A stretch of DNA of 28,127 nt from Purshia tridentata (GCA_003254885.1 QANT01007946.1:1-28127); one strand, 5' to 3'. Positions 8,473 through 18,540 are shown, numbered from the stretch's first letter. Made by a program: numbers and translations. Notes: generated by a model from the letters alone, not told the origin.

Positions 8473-10791
8473 TTAAAAATAGTTGTACCTAGGTGATACA
8501 ACAATAGGACTTCTAACTATATGTCTAGATTCCAAATTTGATTGATTTTGTTCCACCCAAAGTAACCAACCAAATGAAAATTTCCAATCCTTATTCCCTT
8601 TATACTCTATAGTCAGTGTATAGGATTGTTTCTCATACTTCCTTTTGAATGCTAATCTCGTTGGCAATACTGTTACTACAAAGTCTTCCGGTGATTTGAC
8701 TTGAGCCTCATAAGCTATGACACCTTCACCAACATTAGTTACCGTCCTTTGAAACTTCTCAGTCACTGGTTTTGTAGGATCAGTATAGAAAGTGATAAAT
8801 GATGGATAATTAAGATCAGAGGATTTGTTTGAGCAGTTATAGACCGTTGATCTTGTAATGGCACTAATATGATCTTTATACTTAGAAGAGCATAAAAAAT
8901 TCACATAATCTTGTGGAGTTATGTCATAAATCATACCAGGATCTAGTGCTTGATTTGGATTAATGTGACCTGCACCCATGGCTAGAGGGGAGGCAACATT
9001 ATTTCCAAATCGATTATCATTCTTATAGTCTCTAATTGGATTCAAAGTGTTGTCTAGTTCATTTGCTGTGGTCATAATGGCAGATTTAATAGCAGCAGCA
9101 CTCCAGTTTGGATATGCTGATTTCAACAGAGCTGCAACTCCAGCAACATGGGGTTGCGCGTATGATGTCCCTGAGATCATTGTATAACTAGTCTGCAAGT
9201 ATTCGCTAGACCTAACTTGGAGTGCAAGTTCTTTTGGAATTGAAGCAGCTACAACTAATGATCCAGGTGCCATCACATCTGGTTTTAAGATGCTTGGAAA
9301 ACTTGGTGATGGACCTTTTGGAGAGTAATTTGCTACAGTTGGTGCATGCTTCATCCCCATAATTGTCTGCTTGAATGTTATGCTTGCATTTGCTGCACTT
9401 ACATATTTTGCATAATTAATAACAGTTGGTGCATCAACTGATCTAATCAAAACACATGGACAAGGAACTTCCTGCAATTCTAACAATGCAGGTTCATCGA
9501 AAACAAGTATAGCTCCAGCTGACCTATTCGAAGCAACGAGAGATTCAATTTGATTGTCAATATTCCCCACATTGCATATAATGATGCCATAAGGGGCTTT
9601 CGATAGCATTGTAGAAGAATTGCAACTTGCAAGGGTGTTATCATAAACCAATGACAAGTTTAGTAACAGTGCATTGCCAGTAAACATAGACCATCCATTA
9701 ACAATTATCCCATTTCCTAATTTCAATATGCCAGCAAACCATCGATCAATGGTGCCTGCCGCGACAGTTAAGATCCAGGGAATCCCATTTCGCAAGGTCC
9801 CAACCCCTGGACCTACATTTCCTGATGAAGCTGTAACTACTATACCTTTCTCTATAGCAGCAAATGAAGCTTTTGCAATAGGGTCATCATATGGTTCCAA
9901 TATAAAGCTCAAAGAGATGGACATTACATCAACACCATCAGAAATGGCTTGGTCCATGCCAGCAAGAACATCTGGGATACTACATCCTTCTTCCCAAGAG
10001 ACCTTGTATATAGCTATTTTGGCAAGTGGCGCAACGCCCTTGGCTGTTCCATCGGCGTAGCCAAAGTAAGACACTCCTTTTACATAATTCCCAGCAGCAA
10101 TGGAGGAAATTCGGGTTCCATGGCCTTTAGTGTCCCTAGCAGACTCCACACTAAGCATATTGCCATTTAGTTTTTTCTTCAAACCCTCATTGAAGTACCT
10201 AGCTCCTATGATTTTAAAGTTACATATTGAGGAATTAAAATCTGTTCCTCCTTCACATTTTCCATTCCAGTGTGGTGGATTTTGAGCAGTCATGTTGTGG
10301 TCTTTGAAGCTTAAGCTTTCTGGCCAAATACCAGAATCTACAATACCAATAACAACATTTTTCCCAAAATTTGAGTGTGGCCATAGACCAAATGTAGGGT
10401 TGAGGGAAAGGAATTCTGGGGTGTGGGTTGTATCAAGTGTGCCAATCGCATCACTATGAGCTGAAATAAATCCCAAGGACTTCTTCAAAGCCTTTAGTTC
10501 ATTTAAAGATAAAAAAGCACTGAAACCATGAATAGCATGATCATAAATGTATAAAAGTGATGATGAAGATTTGTGTTCCTCTAATGAATTATGGTTTTGA
10601 AAGTTAAACGAGTCAATAATAGACGAGTACCAATTTTGATGGCCTGTAAATGCTTTAGGCATAAGAGACTTGTCCATGTGAACAATATAAGTTGACCTCA
10701 CAACTGATATTGGTTCACCATGGATAGTACTTAACAAAAAACTTGCCAAAATAATCATGTAAACTAAAGGAACATTACTAGCATAACTCAT
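8473..10791 (-). CDS. Subtilisin-like serine protease (plant SBT, S8A family), intronless
   Basis: A 772-residue secreted preproprotease. It has a signal peptide (1-25, hydrophobic YMIILASFLLS), an I9 prodomain (about 33-120, opening STYIVHMDKSLMPKAF) and a peptidase S8 domain. The catalytic triad is present: Asp152 in GIVDSGIWPES, His224 in TKGHGTR and Ser543 in SGTSYAQPHVAG, with oxyanion Asn325 in SSGNVGPG. A protease-associated insert lies at about 385-475 and a C-terminal Fn3-like domain begins near NYPSF (661). Known role of the family: cell-wall or apoplastic processing in development and defence. The domain order and Fn3 region look closest to the SBT1.9/SBT3-like group (inference). 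Odd points are GTSYAQPH instead of the common GTSM(S/A)CPH, and GHGTR instead of GHGTH; neither alters the triad. Several N-x-S/T sites suit the secretory route. Confidence 0.95.
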   Translation of the reverse strand: MSYASNVPLVYMIILASFLLSTIHGEPISVVRSTYIVHMDKSLMPKAFTGHQNWYSSIIDSFNFQNHNSLEEHKSSSSLLYIYDHAIHGFSAFLSLNELKALKKSLGFISAHSDAIGTLDTTHTPEFLSLNPTFGLWPHSNFGKNVVIGIVDSGIWPESLSFKDHNMTAQNPPHWNGKCEGGTDFNSSICNFKIIGARYFNEGLKKKLNGNMLSVESARDTKGHGTRISSIAAGNYVKGVSYFGYADGTAKGVAPLAKIAIYKVSWEEGCSIPDVLAGMDQAISDGVDVMSISLSFILEPYDDPIAKASFAAIEKGIVVTASSGNVGPGVGTLRNGIPWILTVAAGTIDRWFAGILKLGNGIIVNGWSMFTGNALLLNLSLVYDNTLASCNSSTMLSKAPYGIIICNVGNIDNQIESLVASNRSAGAILVFDEPALLELQEVPCPCVLIRSVDAPTVINYAKYVSAANASITFKQTIMGMKHAPTVANYSPKGPSPSFPSILKPDVMAPGSLVVAASIPKELALQVRSSEYLQTSYTMISGTSYAQPHVAGVAALLKSAYPNWSAAAIKSAIMTTANELDNTLNPIRDYKNDNRFGNNVASPLAMGAGHINPNQALDPGMIYDITPQDYVNFLCSSKYKDHISAITRSTVYNCSNKSSDLNYPSFITFYTDPTKPVTEKFQRTVTNVGEGVIAYEAQVKSPEDFVVTVLPTRLAFKRKYEKQSYTLTIEYKGNKDWKFSFGWLLWVEQNQSNLESRHIVRSPIVVSPRYNYF

Positions 10792-10845
10792 TTATTCTTT
10801 GGTGAATTTGAGGTTCTAATCCAAACATATGATTCATGACTTGTT

Positions 10846-10853
10846 TATTTATA
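10846..10853 (-). promoter_or_regulatory. TATA box of the subtilase gene
   Basis: TATAAATA on the minus strand, 55 bp upstream of the ATG. It predicts a very short leader of about 25-30 nt. Confidence 0.5.
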
Positions 10854-10959
10854 ATGATGAAGACAACGTAGCAGAGTCCAAATGATAGAAAAAAAAAAGT
10901 TTGGTCATAAAATTTTAAGGGTATTTTTGGCTTAATATTATTTTATTTATTTGTGCATA

Positions 10960-12040
10960 TCTTTGGCTTAATATATTAACTTGGCTTTGTAATAAGTGTA
11001 TGAAACATATCAAGAAAAGACCAGGGCACAACATGGGAAAAGAAAAAAAAAAAAAAAAAAACGNAAAAAAAGCCAAGCCAATCAGCTCCCCTTACATAAT
11101 CAAAACATCGGAGCCCTACATTGTTGAAAGATGGTCGATCTCTATAATAATATAATTTACTAGACAATAACAAATGCAATATACATTATTTCCATGGAAT
11201 GACTACTATATATGAGGGACTAATTATGGGTGACTGTTTTGGAAGAGCTCTTAGATTAATCTAATGACATACTTTTAACCTCACATATACTCATTTTATT
11301 ACCCAATAAAATAACCCATCTTAAATTATGTACTAAACCTTAGAAAATAAAATAACAATCTCACCCAAAATCATTTTATTCCTCGTCTTATTTTAACCCT
11401 ATCCGCTAATGAGTTCACCGCAAACCCTCCTAAAATGTAGAAAGAAGTTTCTTAGATGCTACATATTAGATTCTTACTTAACATAAAATGGACAAATCCA
11501 GTGTCATTTGATTAATTTAATAGCTCTTATAAATCTCACTCGTAGTACGTTGGTCCCTTGTATTAGCCGGACTCATTATTTCTATGTATCAAACCATTTT
11601 TGAGAATCATGAATTGCTTAGATATCAATATACCAAATTTTGGATCAATTACAGTTACAACTTACACCCTTATCTGGCAAAAAATTGTTCAGAGAATTTA
11701 AAGGTACCATTGACTTAATATTAACTTGGTTTGCACTAAGTATGAAATAATAAAATGACTTTTCAATCAATATTAAAAGACTTGCACACATCTTTGGAGA
11801 ATGCCAAAGCCAATTTCCCTTTACATAATCAAACCGTGGGAGACATAAATTTTATATTAACCATGAAAAAAGAGAATAAGTTGATTGCATCTTTTCAAGC
11901 TAAATTGAGCCAAAACAAGTCTTTTGGTTATTGTGAGGAGCAGATGAGCTTTCAGAAAGAGATCTATAATAATATATTATTCTACGTAGTAGAAAATGAA
12001 TTTATTATTACTTTGTAGTGAACCACTATTGGGAATTCTT
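10960..12040. repeat. Ancient diverged direct repeat
   Basis: Copy 1 (about 10965-11230) and copy 2 (about 11712-12075) share blocks in the same order. These are CTTAATAT..AACTTGG.TTTG; then AAGCCAAT..CCCTTTACATAATCAAA (compare 11075-11102 with 11806-11832); then GATCT.TATAATAATATA; then an ACTATATATGA-like block. The spacing differs, and copy 1 holds an A-tract with an N at 11064. Copy 2 contains an 87-codon plus-strand frame (11755-12018) with no recognisable motif, which I do not call a gene. The sequence between the copies shows nothing definable. Confidence 0.4.
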
Positions 12041-12229
12041 AATAGCTTAGCTAACTATATATGAAATTAATTTTGGATGAATTACACTTTGTGACTTGTA
12101 GTTTACTCTAAATTTTTTGGTATCTAACTTTTCAATCTGATAAATGTTACCCTAATGTTTTCACATTGTTAACTCAATATATAATTGTAAAGGTTTTATT
12201 TATGTTGGCTAAATTTCCCATCACTTGTT
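12041..12229. other. Intergenic stretch behind the second copy of the diverged repeat
   Basis: This stretch contains text (TTACACTTTGTGACTTGTAG, then TGGTATCTAACTTTTCAAT) that resembles dispersed intergenic repeats common in plant genomes. No gene is seen. Confidence 0.3.
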
Positions 12230-12440
12230 ATAGTTGGTGCCTGCAAGTGTCTGCTAAAGAGATGTTGGAGCTGTAAGTTGACTCATAATTTTAGAGAGAA
12301 GAATCAGTCTACTAATTGTTTGGCTGCTTTGGGCAATAGATTAGAGTTAGGTCTCAAAGTTTATCCTCAGCCTCCTCTTAAATGTTCTCACTGTTTGTTT
12401 AAGGACTTTTTGGGTGTTCCTCGTAGCAGGCTAGTGGCTA
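12230..12440 (+). mobile_element. LINE remnant, C-terminal RNase H-like piece
   Basis: The plus strand reads NFREKNQSTNCLAALGNRLE and then, about 11 residues on, CLFKDFLGVPRSRLVAS before a stop. This matches the end of the RNase H domain of plant L1 elements (HxxREGNxxAD.LA..G, then D..G..R). The preceding sequence is too degraded to read. No target duplication is visible. Confidence 0.5.
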
Positions 12441-12887
12441 GTTAGTGTTCTGCTGGGACAAACATCAAAGTGTCAAACCTTCTTCAAGGGTTTGCATCAG
12501 TCCAAGATGTGAATCATTGAGTCTAAAATCTACATTGGAGCTATCGATCAGTTCCATCTGCAGAGACTTGCACAGGTAAGTTCTCACCAATCTCACCCCC
12601 TCATAACACATTCCCCACCCTCCTTCACCACTTGGGCTAATCCAAGGGCTTAAAACATATATATTTATGTTAAAAAACCAAAAACGAAAAATATAAGAAA
12701 CTAACATAAAAAAAGATAAAAGGTATGACGAAATGAAACTTGGGATATTAAATATATACTAGCTTCATGACCTTCACAAATACTTTGTACATTTTGAGTA
12801 GGTACTACAGCTACAATCAGCCTCTATAATATGAATATCCATGTGTACACCAAAATTCAAGAGCAACAAGAAAAATGGCCACTTTCA
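12441..12887. other. 3' flank of the first PPR gene
   Basis: No gene is seen. This should include the 3' UTR and poly(A) region of the minus-strand PPR gene; the sequence is AT-rich from 12650 to 12770. Confidence 0.4.
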
Positions 12888-15599
12888 TCATAGATAAGAA
12901 CCATCGATCCCCTCAATCAACATCGAATATGTCTGAGGATGAAGGTGGCAACCCATCTTCTCCATGATGCTTAGCAGCTCAGAGCATCTATTGACATGAC
13001 CCCTCTTAACTAAACCATCCAGGAGAAGTTTCCAAGCTACTTCATCATAGTTATATCCACAACGAAGCATACTGCAGAAAATGGCGTTTGCCTTCTCATG
13101 ATTCTTTTCATCAAAAAGTCCACATATAAGCAACTTGCATGACTCCAAGGCTGGTAAATAACCATGCTCAAACATAGTGGCCACCAGCAATGCTGCCTCT
13201 CCATACACTTGCAACTCACAGCAACATTTAAGAATAGAATTACAAATATCCTCGCTAGGTGATATGCCCATATCTCTCATATGACTATATAACCTTTGGG
13301 CTACTTCCAAGTTCCTCGCTTTACAAAGTCCCATTATAAGCTGGCCAAAAGTGTTGGTATTGGGAGCACAACCATGTGCAACCATCTTCTCAAAGAGCTC
13401 TAAAGCAATTTCAAAATCCATTGTCTTCCACAAATCAGTAAAACCAACAAAGGAGACATTTGAAACCATATCAAGTCCCAGTATATCATTGTTGGTCTTA
13501 ACCGACTTTCCATTTGAGAGATGTTTGATTAAAAAGTAATAGGTATGATGAGAAGGCTTGCAATCAGCATCAAACATACGCTTAAGAACATCAAATGCAC
13601 AATCTATTAATCCCATACGTCCATATGCATCAATCAAAAATGTGTAAGTCACGGAATCTGGGGCAATTCCTTCTTCATTCATCTTCATCATCACCTTTTC
13701 TGCTTCTTGTATATTCCCTATGCTACAATATGCATGAATAAATACACTGTAAGTAACTACACTAGGTTGGTTACCGACCAAAAGCATCTCATTGAAAAGC
13801 CTATGAGCATGGTCAAAGTCACCTTCTTTAAGCACTTGGTTAATCAGAGTCGTATAAGCACTTATGCTAGGCTTCACACCAGCATTTAACAGCTTTTGCA
13901 CCACTAATGATGCTTCCATTATTTTCCTCTCTTTGCACAGCCCATCTATCAATGCAGAGTAAGTATATGAATCTGGCAAACAATCCTCAATAAGCATTCT
14001 ATCAAATAAAGAACATGCATCATTGATTTTCCCAACCTTGCAGTAACCATCAATTAAAGCATTAAATGTCACTACATCTGACTTGATGCCTTTTTCCTTG
14101 AGAGAATCAAACAGGGCTTGAGCTTCCTCTAATCTCCCCCTCTTACAAAGAGCACTGATGAAAACATTGTAAATCCACTGGTTAGGAACCAAACCACTAT
14201 GATCCATCAAATTAAGCAACCTATAAGCACTATCCAAATGACCTGCTTTACACTGCCCATGGATTAACAAGTTATATGTAACCAAGTCTGGTGAGAGGTT
14301 CCGTTCAAGCATCTTATTAAGATGTGCCATTGCCTGGTGCACATTATTCCCTTTACAAAACCCATAAATCAATATGTTGAATGTGTAAGCATCTGGACAA
14401 CAATTATTAGCTTCCATCAAAGAAAAAATCTCAAATGCCGCCTCAACTTTTCCCTTCTTGCAATACCCATCAATCAATGCATTGTATGTGACAACACTAG
14501 GAACAAAACCTTTCTCCAACATCCCGTTTAGCAACTTCCTAGCATCATCAAGCTTATTTTCCTTACACTTGATGCTGATGAGCTCAGTATAAGTATAACC
14601 ATCTGGTTCACAACCCTTCTCTTTCATCTCATTAAGTACATTAATCACTTCTGATTTCCTTCCCAATCTATACAATGCACGAATAAGAACAGTATATGTT
14701 AAAATATTTGGAAAACAATCATCCTCCCCCATGTGAGAAAGCAACTTGAAAGCCTCATCAATCCGATCAGCCTCACAAAGACCATGAATTATAGTAGTAT
14801 ACGAAAACACATCTGGCCGAAAACCCTTATGGCGCATTAGCTTAAAAATCCGAAAAGCACTATCCACATCCTTATTTCTACAATGCCCCATAATCAAATT
14901 ATTGTAAGTAATCGTATTGGGGCTCAAACCCGCCTGCACTATCCTATTGACATACAAGTCTGCCTCAACCACATTGCCCAGTTTGCAATACGCAAACACC
15001 ATGGAATTATACGTATATATATCTGGCACAATCTTATCATCCAACATTTCCAAATACAGAGTTTTCACATCTTTAATCGGTAGAAACTTAGACAGTGAGA
15101 GTAAAAGTAAATTGTAGGACCTGAGAGTGAGCTTGAACTCAAATTCATAATGGGGAGCACCGCGGTTCATCCGGCGCAAAAGGTCCAGCACGAAGCGGGT
15201 TTCGCCGGCCGAATTGCAAGCCTTAATCATCGAAATTCGGATCTTTTCCGCGGGACCCACCAAGCCATTGGAAAGCAGAATGTTGAGCAATGAGGAGTAG
15301 CAGTGGACGTTGTGTTTGTAGCGGGGTTTCTGAGCAATCCAATAGAAGAAGTCAAGGGCAGTACGAGGGTCCAGATTGAGGGCAAAGAGGGAAGAGACAT
15401 GGGATGGGGATATGGAGGGGATTAGCTTTTTGAGGGAAGGGTGTTTTCGCCACTTTGGGCGAGAAAGGATGGTGAAGAGCTGGGAAGAGAGGTCCAGTGG
15501 TTCAGAGTCTACGACGGAAGAGAAGGGCTTCAGGAGGAGGAGGAGGAGGAGGGGTTCTCGTGGGCGGATAATGGCCGTCAGTTTTTTTATGATGATCAT
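12888..15599 (-). CDS. P-class pentatricopeptide repeat protein, 903 residues, intronless
   Basis: The N-terminal about 35 residues (MIIIKKLTAIIRPREPLLLL onward) are basic and hydrophobic without acidic residues until REP, consistent with organelle, probably mitochondrial, import. From about residue 160 there are about 20 PPR motifs; the first 15 form an unbroken array of 35-residue units (IYTYNSMVFAYCK, VVTYNALIDGYCK and so on). A break follows after HHTYYFLIKHLSNGK, then about five weaker repeats run to the C terminus. There is no E, E+ or DYW tail, so it is a P-type protein expected to bind organellar RNA for processing, stability or translation. Architecture and sequence resemble Arabidopsis At5g65560 (from memory, unchecked). 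An in-frame TAA 27 bp upstream of the ATG supports the start. A telo-box lies about 60 bp upstream. Confidence 0.95.
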   Translation of the reverse strand: MIIIKKLTAIIRPREPLLLLLLLKPFSSVVDSEPLDLSSQLFTILSRPKWRKHPSLKKLIPSISPSHVSSLFALNLDPRTALDFFYWIAQKPRYKHNVHCYSSLLNILLSNGLVGPAEKIRISMIKACNSAGETRFVLDLLRRMNRGAPHYEFEFKLTLRSYNLLLLSLSKFLPIKDVKTLYLEMLDDKIVPDIYTYNSMVFAYCKLGNVVEADLYVNRIVQAGLSPNTITYNNLIMGHCRNKDVDSAFRIFKLMRHKGFRPDVFSYTTIIHGLCEADRIDEAFKLLSHMGEDDCFPNILTYTVLIRALYRLGRKSEVINVLNEMKEKGCEPDGYTYTELISIKCKENKLDDARKLLNGMLEKGFVPSVVTYNALIDGYCKKGKVEAAFEIFSLMEANNCCPDAYTFNILIYGFCKGNNVHQAMAHLNKMLERNLSPDLVTYNLLIHGQCKAGHLDSAYRLLNLMDHSGLVPNQWIYNVFISALCKRGRLEEAQALFDSLKEKGIKSDVVTFNALIDGYCKVGKINDACSLFDRMLIEDCLPDSYTYSALIDGLCKERKIMEASLVVQKLLNAGVKPSISAYTTLINQVLKEGDFDHAHRLFNEMLLVGNQPSVVTYSVFIHAYCSIGNIQEAEKVMMKMNEEGIAPDSVTYTFLIDAYGRMGLIDCAFDVLKRMFDADCKPSHHTYYFLIKHLSNGKSVKTNNDILGLDMVSNVSFVGFTDLWKTMDFEIALELFEKMVAHGCAPNTNTFGQLIMGLCKARNLEVAQRLYSHMRDMGISPSEDICNSILKCCCELQVYGEAALLVATMFEHGYLPALESCKLLICGLFDEKNHEKANAIFCSMLRCGYNYDEVAWKLLLDGLVKRGHVNRCSELLSIMEKMGCHLHPQTYSMLIEGIDGSYL

Positions 15600-15750
15600 C
15601 TTCGGATAATCCGACGGCTGTTAAATGGGTAAGAAGGAGGCGGAGGAGGAAAAGAGTAGGGTTTGAGGCTTCAGCTTCAACCTCTTCAACTTCTTCAACT
15701 TCTTCAACTTCAACATCAACATGGATGCGGGTGATGGTGATGATATTCAT
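15502..15750 (-). other. Possible upstream ORF overlapping the PPR start
   Basis: A minus-strand ATG at 15750-15748 opens an 82-codon frame that passes through (VEE)n-coding CAACTT repeats and a Pro-rich tail. It ends at 15502, inside the PPR coding region in another frame. If transcription starts beyond 15750, this would compete with the PPR ATG. The transcription start is not known. A second, shorter upstream ATG frame (about 15726) ends at the in-frame TAA just before the PPR start. Confidence 0.35.
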
Positions 15751-16075
15751 GATTCTTTTGTTGCAGAGCAGAAGAGGTGAAAGTCTAACTGTTTTTGTGC
15801 ACAGCTTCAGAAGTGTATGTTGAATTGTGTAATTGTGGATTGACCACAAAAAAATAAAAATTTGTCATTGTAGCATGTCAATGCTTTTGCGTTTATATTT
15901 TCCTCCCCGTATTTTTGTCTTTTAGTGAAGAAGTCGACCTTGGTGTAACCGTGTACGCATTGTCGGTCCAAGGTGAGCCAAATACTATTTATTCAAGCAA
16001 ACCCATAAATTGACCTAAACGCTACTTTTTAGTCCTTAAATATCTGTGACCCGCTCTCTTTGTGAAATACAGATC
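15600..16075. promoter_or_regulatory. Shared divergent promoter region, PPR gene and NBP35
   Basis: Only 476 bp separate the two ATGs, which face away from each other. It contains a telo-box AAACCCTA on the minus strand (15657-15664) and a CAACTT/CTT microsatellite (about 15676-15719). It also has GTCGACC near 15933. No clear TATA box lies close to either ATG. Compact TATA-less divergent promoters are common for housekeeping genes (inference). Confidence 0.5.
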
Positions 16076-17951
16076 ATGGAGAACGGTGATATTCCTGAAG
16101 ACGCCAATGAACGTAAGCCTTTCTTCACAATTACTGCCTATAAACCCTGAGGATTACTGGGTTTTGTTAGTTGGGATGTCTTGATTTCTACTTGTATTGT
16201 AATTTTTTTTTAATTTTTGGGGGTATTTTTCAGATTGCCCGGGTCCTCAATCCGAGTCCGCAGGAAAATCTGATGCTTGCGAAGGATGCCCGAATCAACA
16301 AGTTTGTGCTACTGCTCCAAAGGGCCCTGACCCAGGTTTCCTTTCTCTCTTTTATTATTGCTTATTTGCTACAGCTATGCTTTGCTTTTGGTCTCCTTTA
16401 TCTGCAACTTTCAGTTGGATTTGGGTGATTGTTCTATTCACCCTTAGAAAATTCTTTTTTATCTATTGTTGTGAGTTGATTAACTATGACCCATTTAGAA
16501 GAACAAGCAAAAGTGGATGCTTCATGTAAATTTTATGACATTGATGAACGCTAATCATGGAGTTTTGGAATTATTTGTTTCACTTTTATTTCTCCCTATC
16601 TGGCCCTGGTCAAGTTGCGAGATCTTAATGATAGCATAATTTGTTCACTGAACTATACTTGATACATGAAGTGAATTTTCTAAACAAAATTAATGATAAC
16701 ACAATTGTTGCACTTATTTTTTGTATTACAAGACGCAGTAATAAGTTTTTCTGTATAATAGAACTTAATGTTTGATCAAAGTATGAATTTTGATGGTTAC
16801 ATTTATCAGTAGCTGGGTTGCTAGTTTTCTTTCAATGTTTCATTAAGTAATTATTACAAGGCGTCAGATCAATAACCCATCTGTGATTTTTATCCTTTTT
16901 GAAACTGTGCAAGTTTTGGTCCCATGCGGACAACAATTTATATATATCCTCCGTACTAAAAGCCTCTTCTATGACTCAAGAATGATGTGCTTTTATCTTC
17001 ATGATTTGTATATGTGTTTTTGCAGACTTGGTTGCAATTGCAGAAAGGATGGCCAATGTAAAACATAAGATACTGGTTTTATCAGGAAAAGGTGGAGTTG
17101 GCAAGAGCACATTCTCTGCCCAGCTTTCATTTTCACTAGCAGCTATGGACTTCCAGGTTGGTCTTCTTGACATTGACATTTGTGGCCCAAGCATCCCAAA
17201 GATGCTTGGCCTAGAAGGCCAAGAAATCCATCAGAGCAACCTTGGCTGGTCGCCTGTCTATGTTGAGTCAAACCTTGGTGTCATGTCAATTGGGTTTATG
17301 CTTCCAAACCCTGATGATGCTGTTGTATGGAGGGGGCCACGCAAAAATGCGCTGATTAAGCAATTTCTGAAGGATGTTTATTGGGGTGAACTTGACTTTT
17401 TGGTAGTTGATGCCCCTCCTGGAACCTCAGATGAGCACATTTCAATTGTTCAATACCTAGATGCTGCTGGAATTGATGGTGCAATCATAGTCACCACTCC
17501 ACAACAGGTCTCCCTGATTGATGTTCGGAAAGAAGTAAGTTTCTGTAAGAAAGTTGGAGTTTCGGTTCTTGGGGTTGTTGAGAACATGAGTAGTTTGTGC
17601 CAGCCTGTGATGGATTTCAAATTTTTGAAGATGACAGAGACAGGTGAGCAAGATGTCACGGAATGGTTTAGGGAAATTCTGAGAAATAAAGTGCCAGAAT
17701 CGTTAAATATAATAGCTTCCACTGAAGTGTTTGATAGTAGTGGTGGTGGAGCTACAAAAATGTGTAGGGAATTGGGGGTACCTTTTCTGGGGAAGGTACC
17801 AATGGACCCCCAGCTTGGCAAGGCGGCTGAAGAAGGTAGATCTTGTTTCATTGATCAGAAAAATGGGGTGAGTGCACCTGCACTGCAGAAAATCATAGAT
17901 CAAATGTTGGAAAATCAGGGGATACCTAGAATGGTGGTAGATGATGCATAG
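16076..17951 (+). CDS. NBP35: Cytosolic Fe-S cluster assembly scaffold NBP35 (three exons)
   Basis: CDS exons are 16076-16112, 16234-16335 and 17026-17951, with GT-AG borders. Phases agree: C|AT gives His13 and G|AC gives Asp47. The product has 354 residues. The N-terminal ferredoxin-like motif C14-x13-C28-x2-C31-x5-C37 binds a stable 4Fe-4S cluster. A deviant Walker [10 protein letters not shown] (67-75), DIDICGPS and [11 protein letters not shown] mark the MRP/NBP35 P-loop NTPase. Known role: a scaffold that assembles 4Fe-4S clusters for cytosolic and nuclear apoproteins. Plants lack CFD1, and NBP35 works as a homodimer. The C-terminal CPxC pair of fungal and animal proteins is replaced by LCQPVMD (237-243), as I recall for Arabidopsis At5g50960. 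The full Cys motif is encoded by the 102-nt exon 2 together with the exon 2/exon 1 junction region. Confidence 0.96.
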
Positions 17952-18540
17952 GCGATTGGCATCACCAAGTGATCTTGGCAGATAAAAATTTTGTTTATGT
18001 TACTGAATTGTATGAGTATTTTTCTTGGCCATAAATACTTGTAATTTTATGGTAACACAATTTTCTTTTGACCATGAATACTTGTAATTATTATATGAGT
18101 GTTTTTCTTAAACTTTGAAGTTAAGATACTTGGCCGTGAATTGTTGTGTAATTTTGCCTTCTTTAATCATATCATATTTGTATAGGGTGATTTGTTTTTG
18201 CGTAAAGTCGCTCATCATTTGACCTTCACAGACAAGAAGCATCCTTGATTTTTTCTTTTAAAACGCCATGTGTGGACGGGCGTGTTGTATATAAGGGAAA
18301 ACTTTTAAGAAAAAGACTCAAACTTAAGTGTTGATGGCAAGTTTTGAAGTATGTCTAATGTTAAATGCTGGCTTGTTTGAAGAAGTTGCCATGGAAGTAA
18401 AGCTAACTAGTGTTGATGGGTTAGCTTGATGTAATCCTTGTACTGTTTTGTGGTGGATGGTTTTTGATATATGATGACAAATAGGACTGCTATGTGAATG
18501 AACTTTTTATTCATAAAATGTTGATCTCATTACAGGTTCT
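17952..18540 (+). other. 3' UTR and downstream flank of NBP35
   Basis: Two loose copies of a motif set occur at about 18006-18160 (TATGAGT.TTTTTCTT, GCCAT/ACCAT..ATACTTGTAAT). This is a degenerate repeat in the likely 3' UTR. Poly(A) signal-like AATAAA variants occur, but none is decisive. Confidence 0.35.

Noticed and set aside
11755-12018. 87-codon plus-strand frame
   Set aside because: It lies in a diverged repeat of AT-rich DNA with no recognisable domain or supporting promoter.
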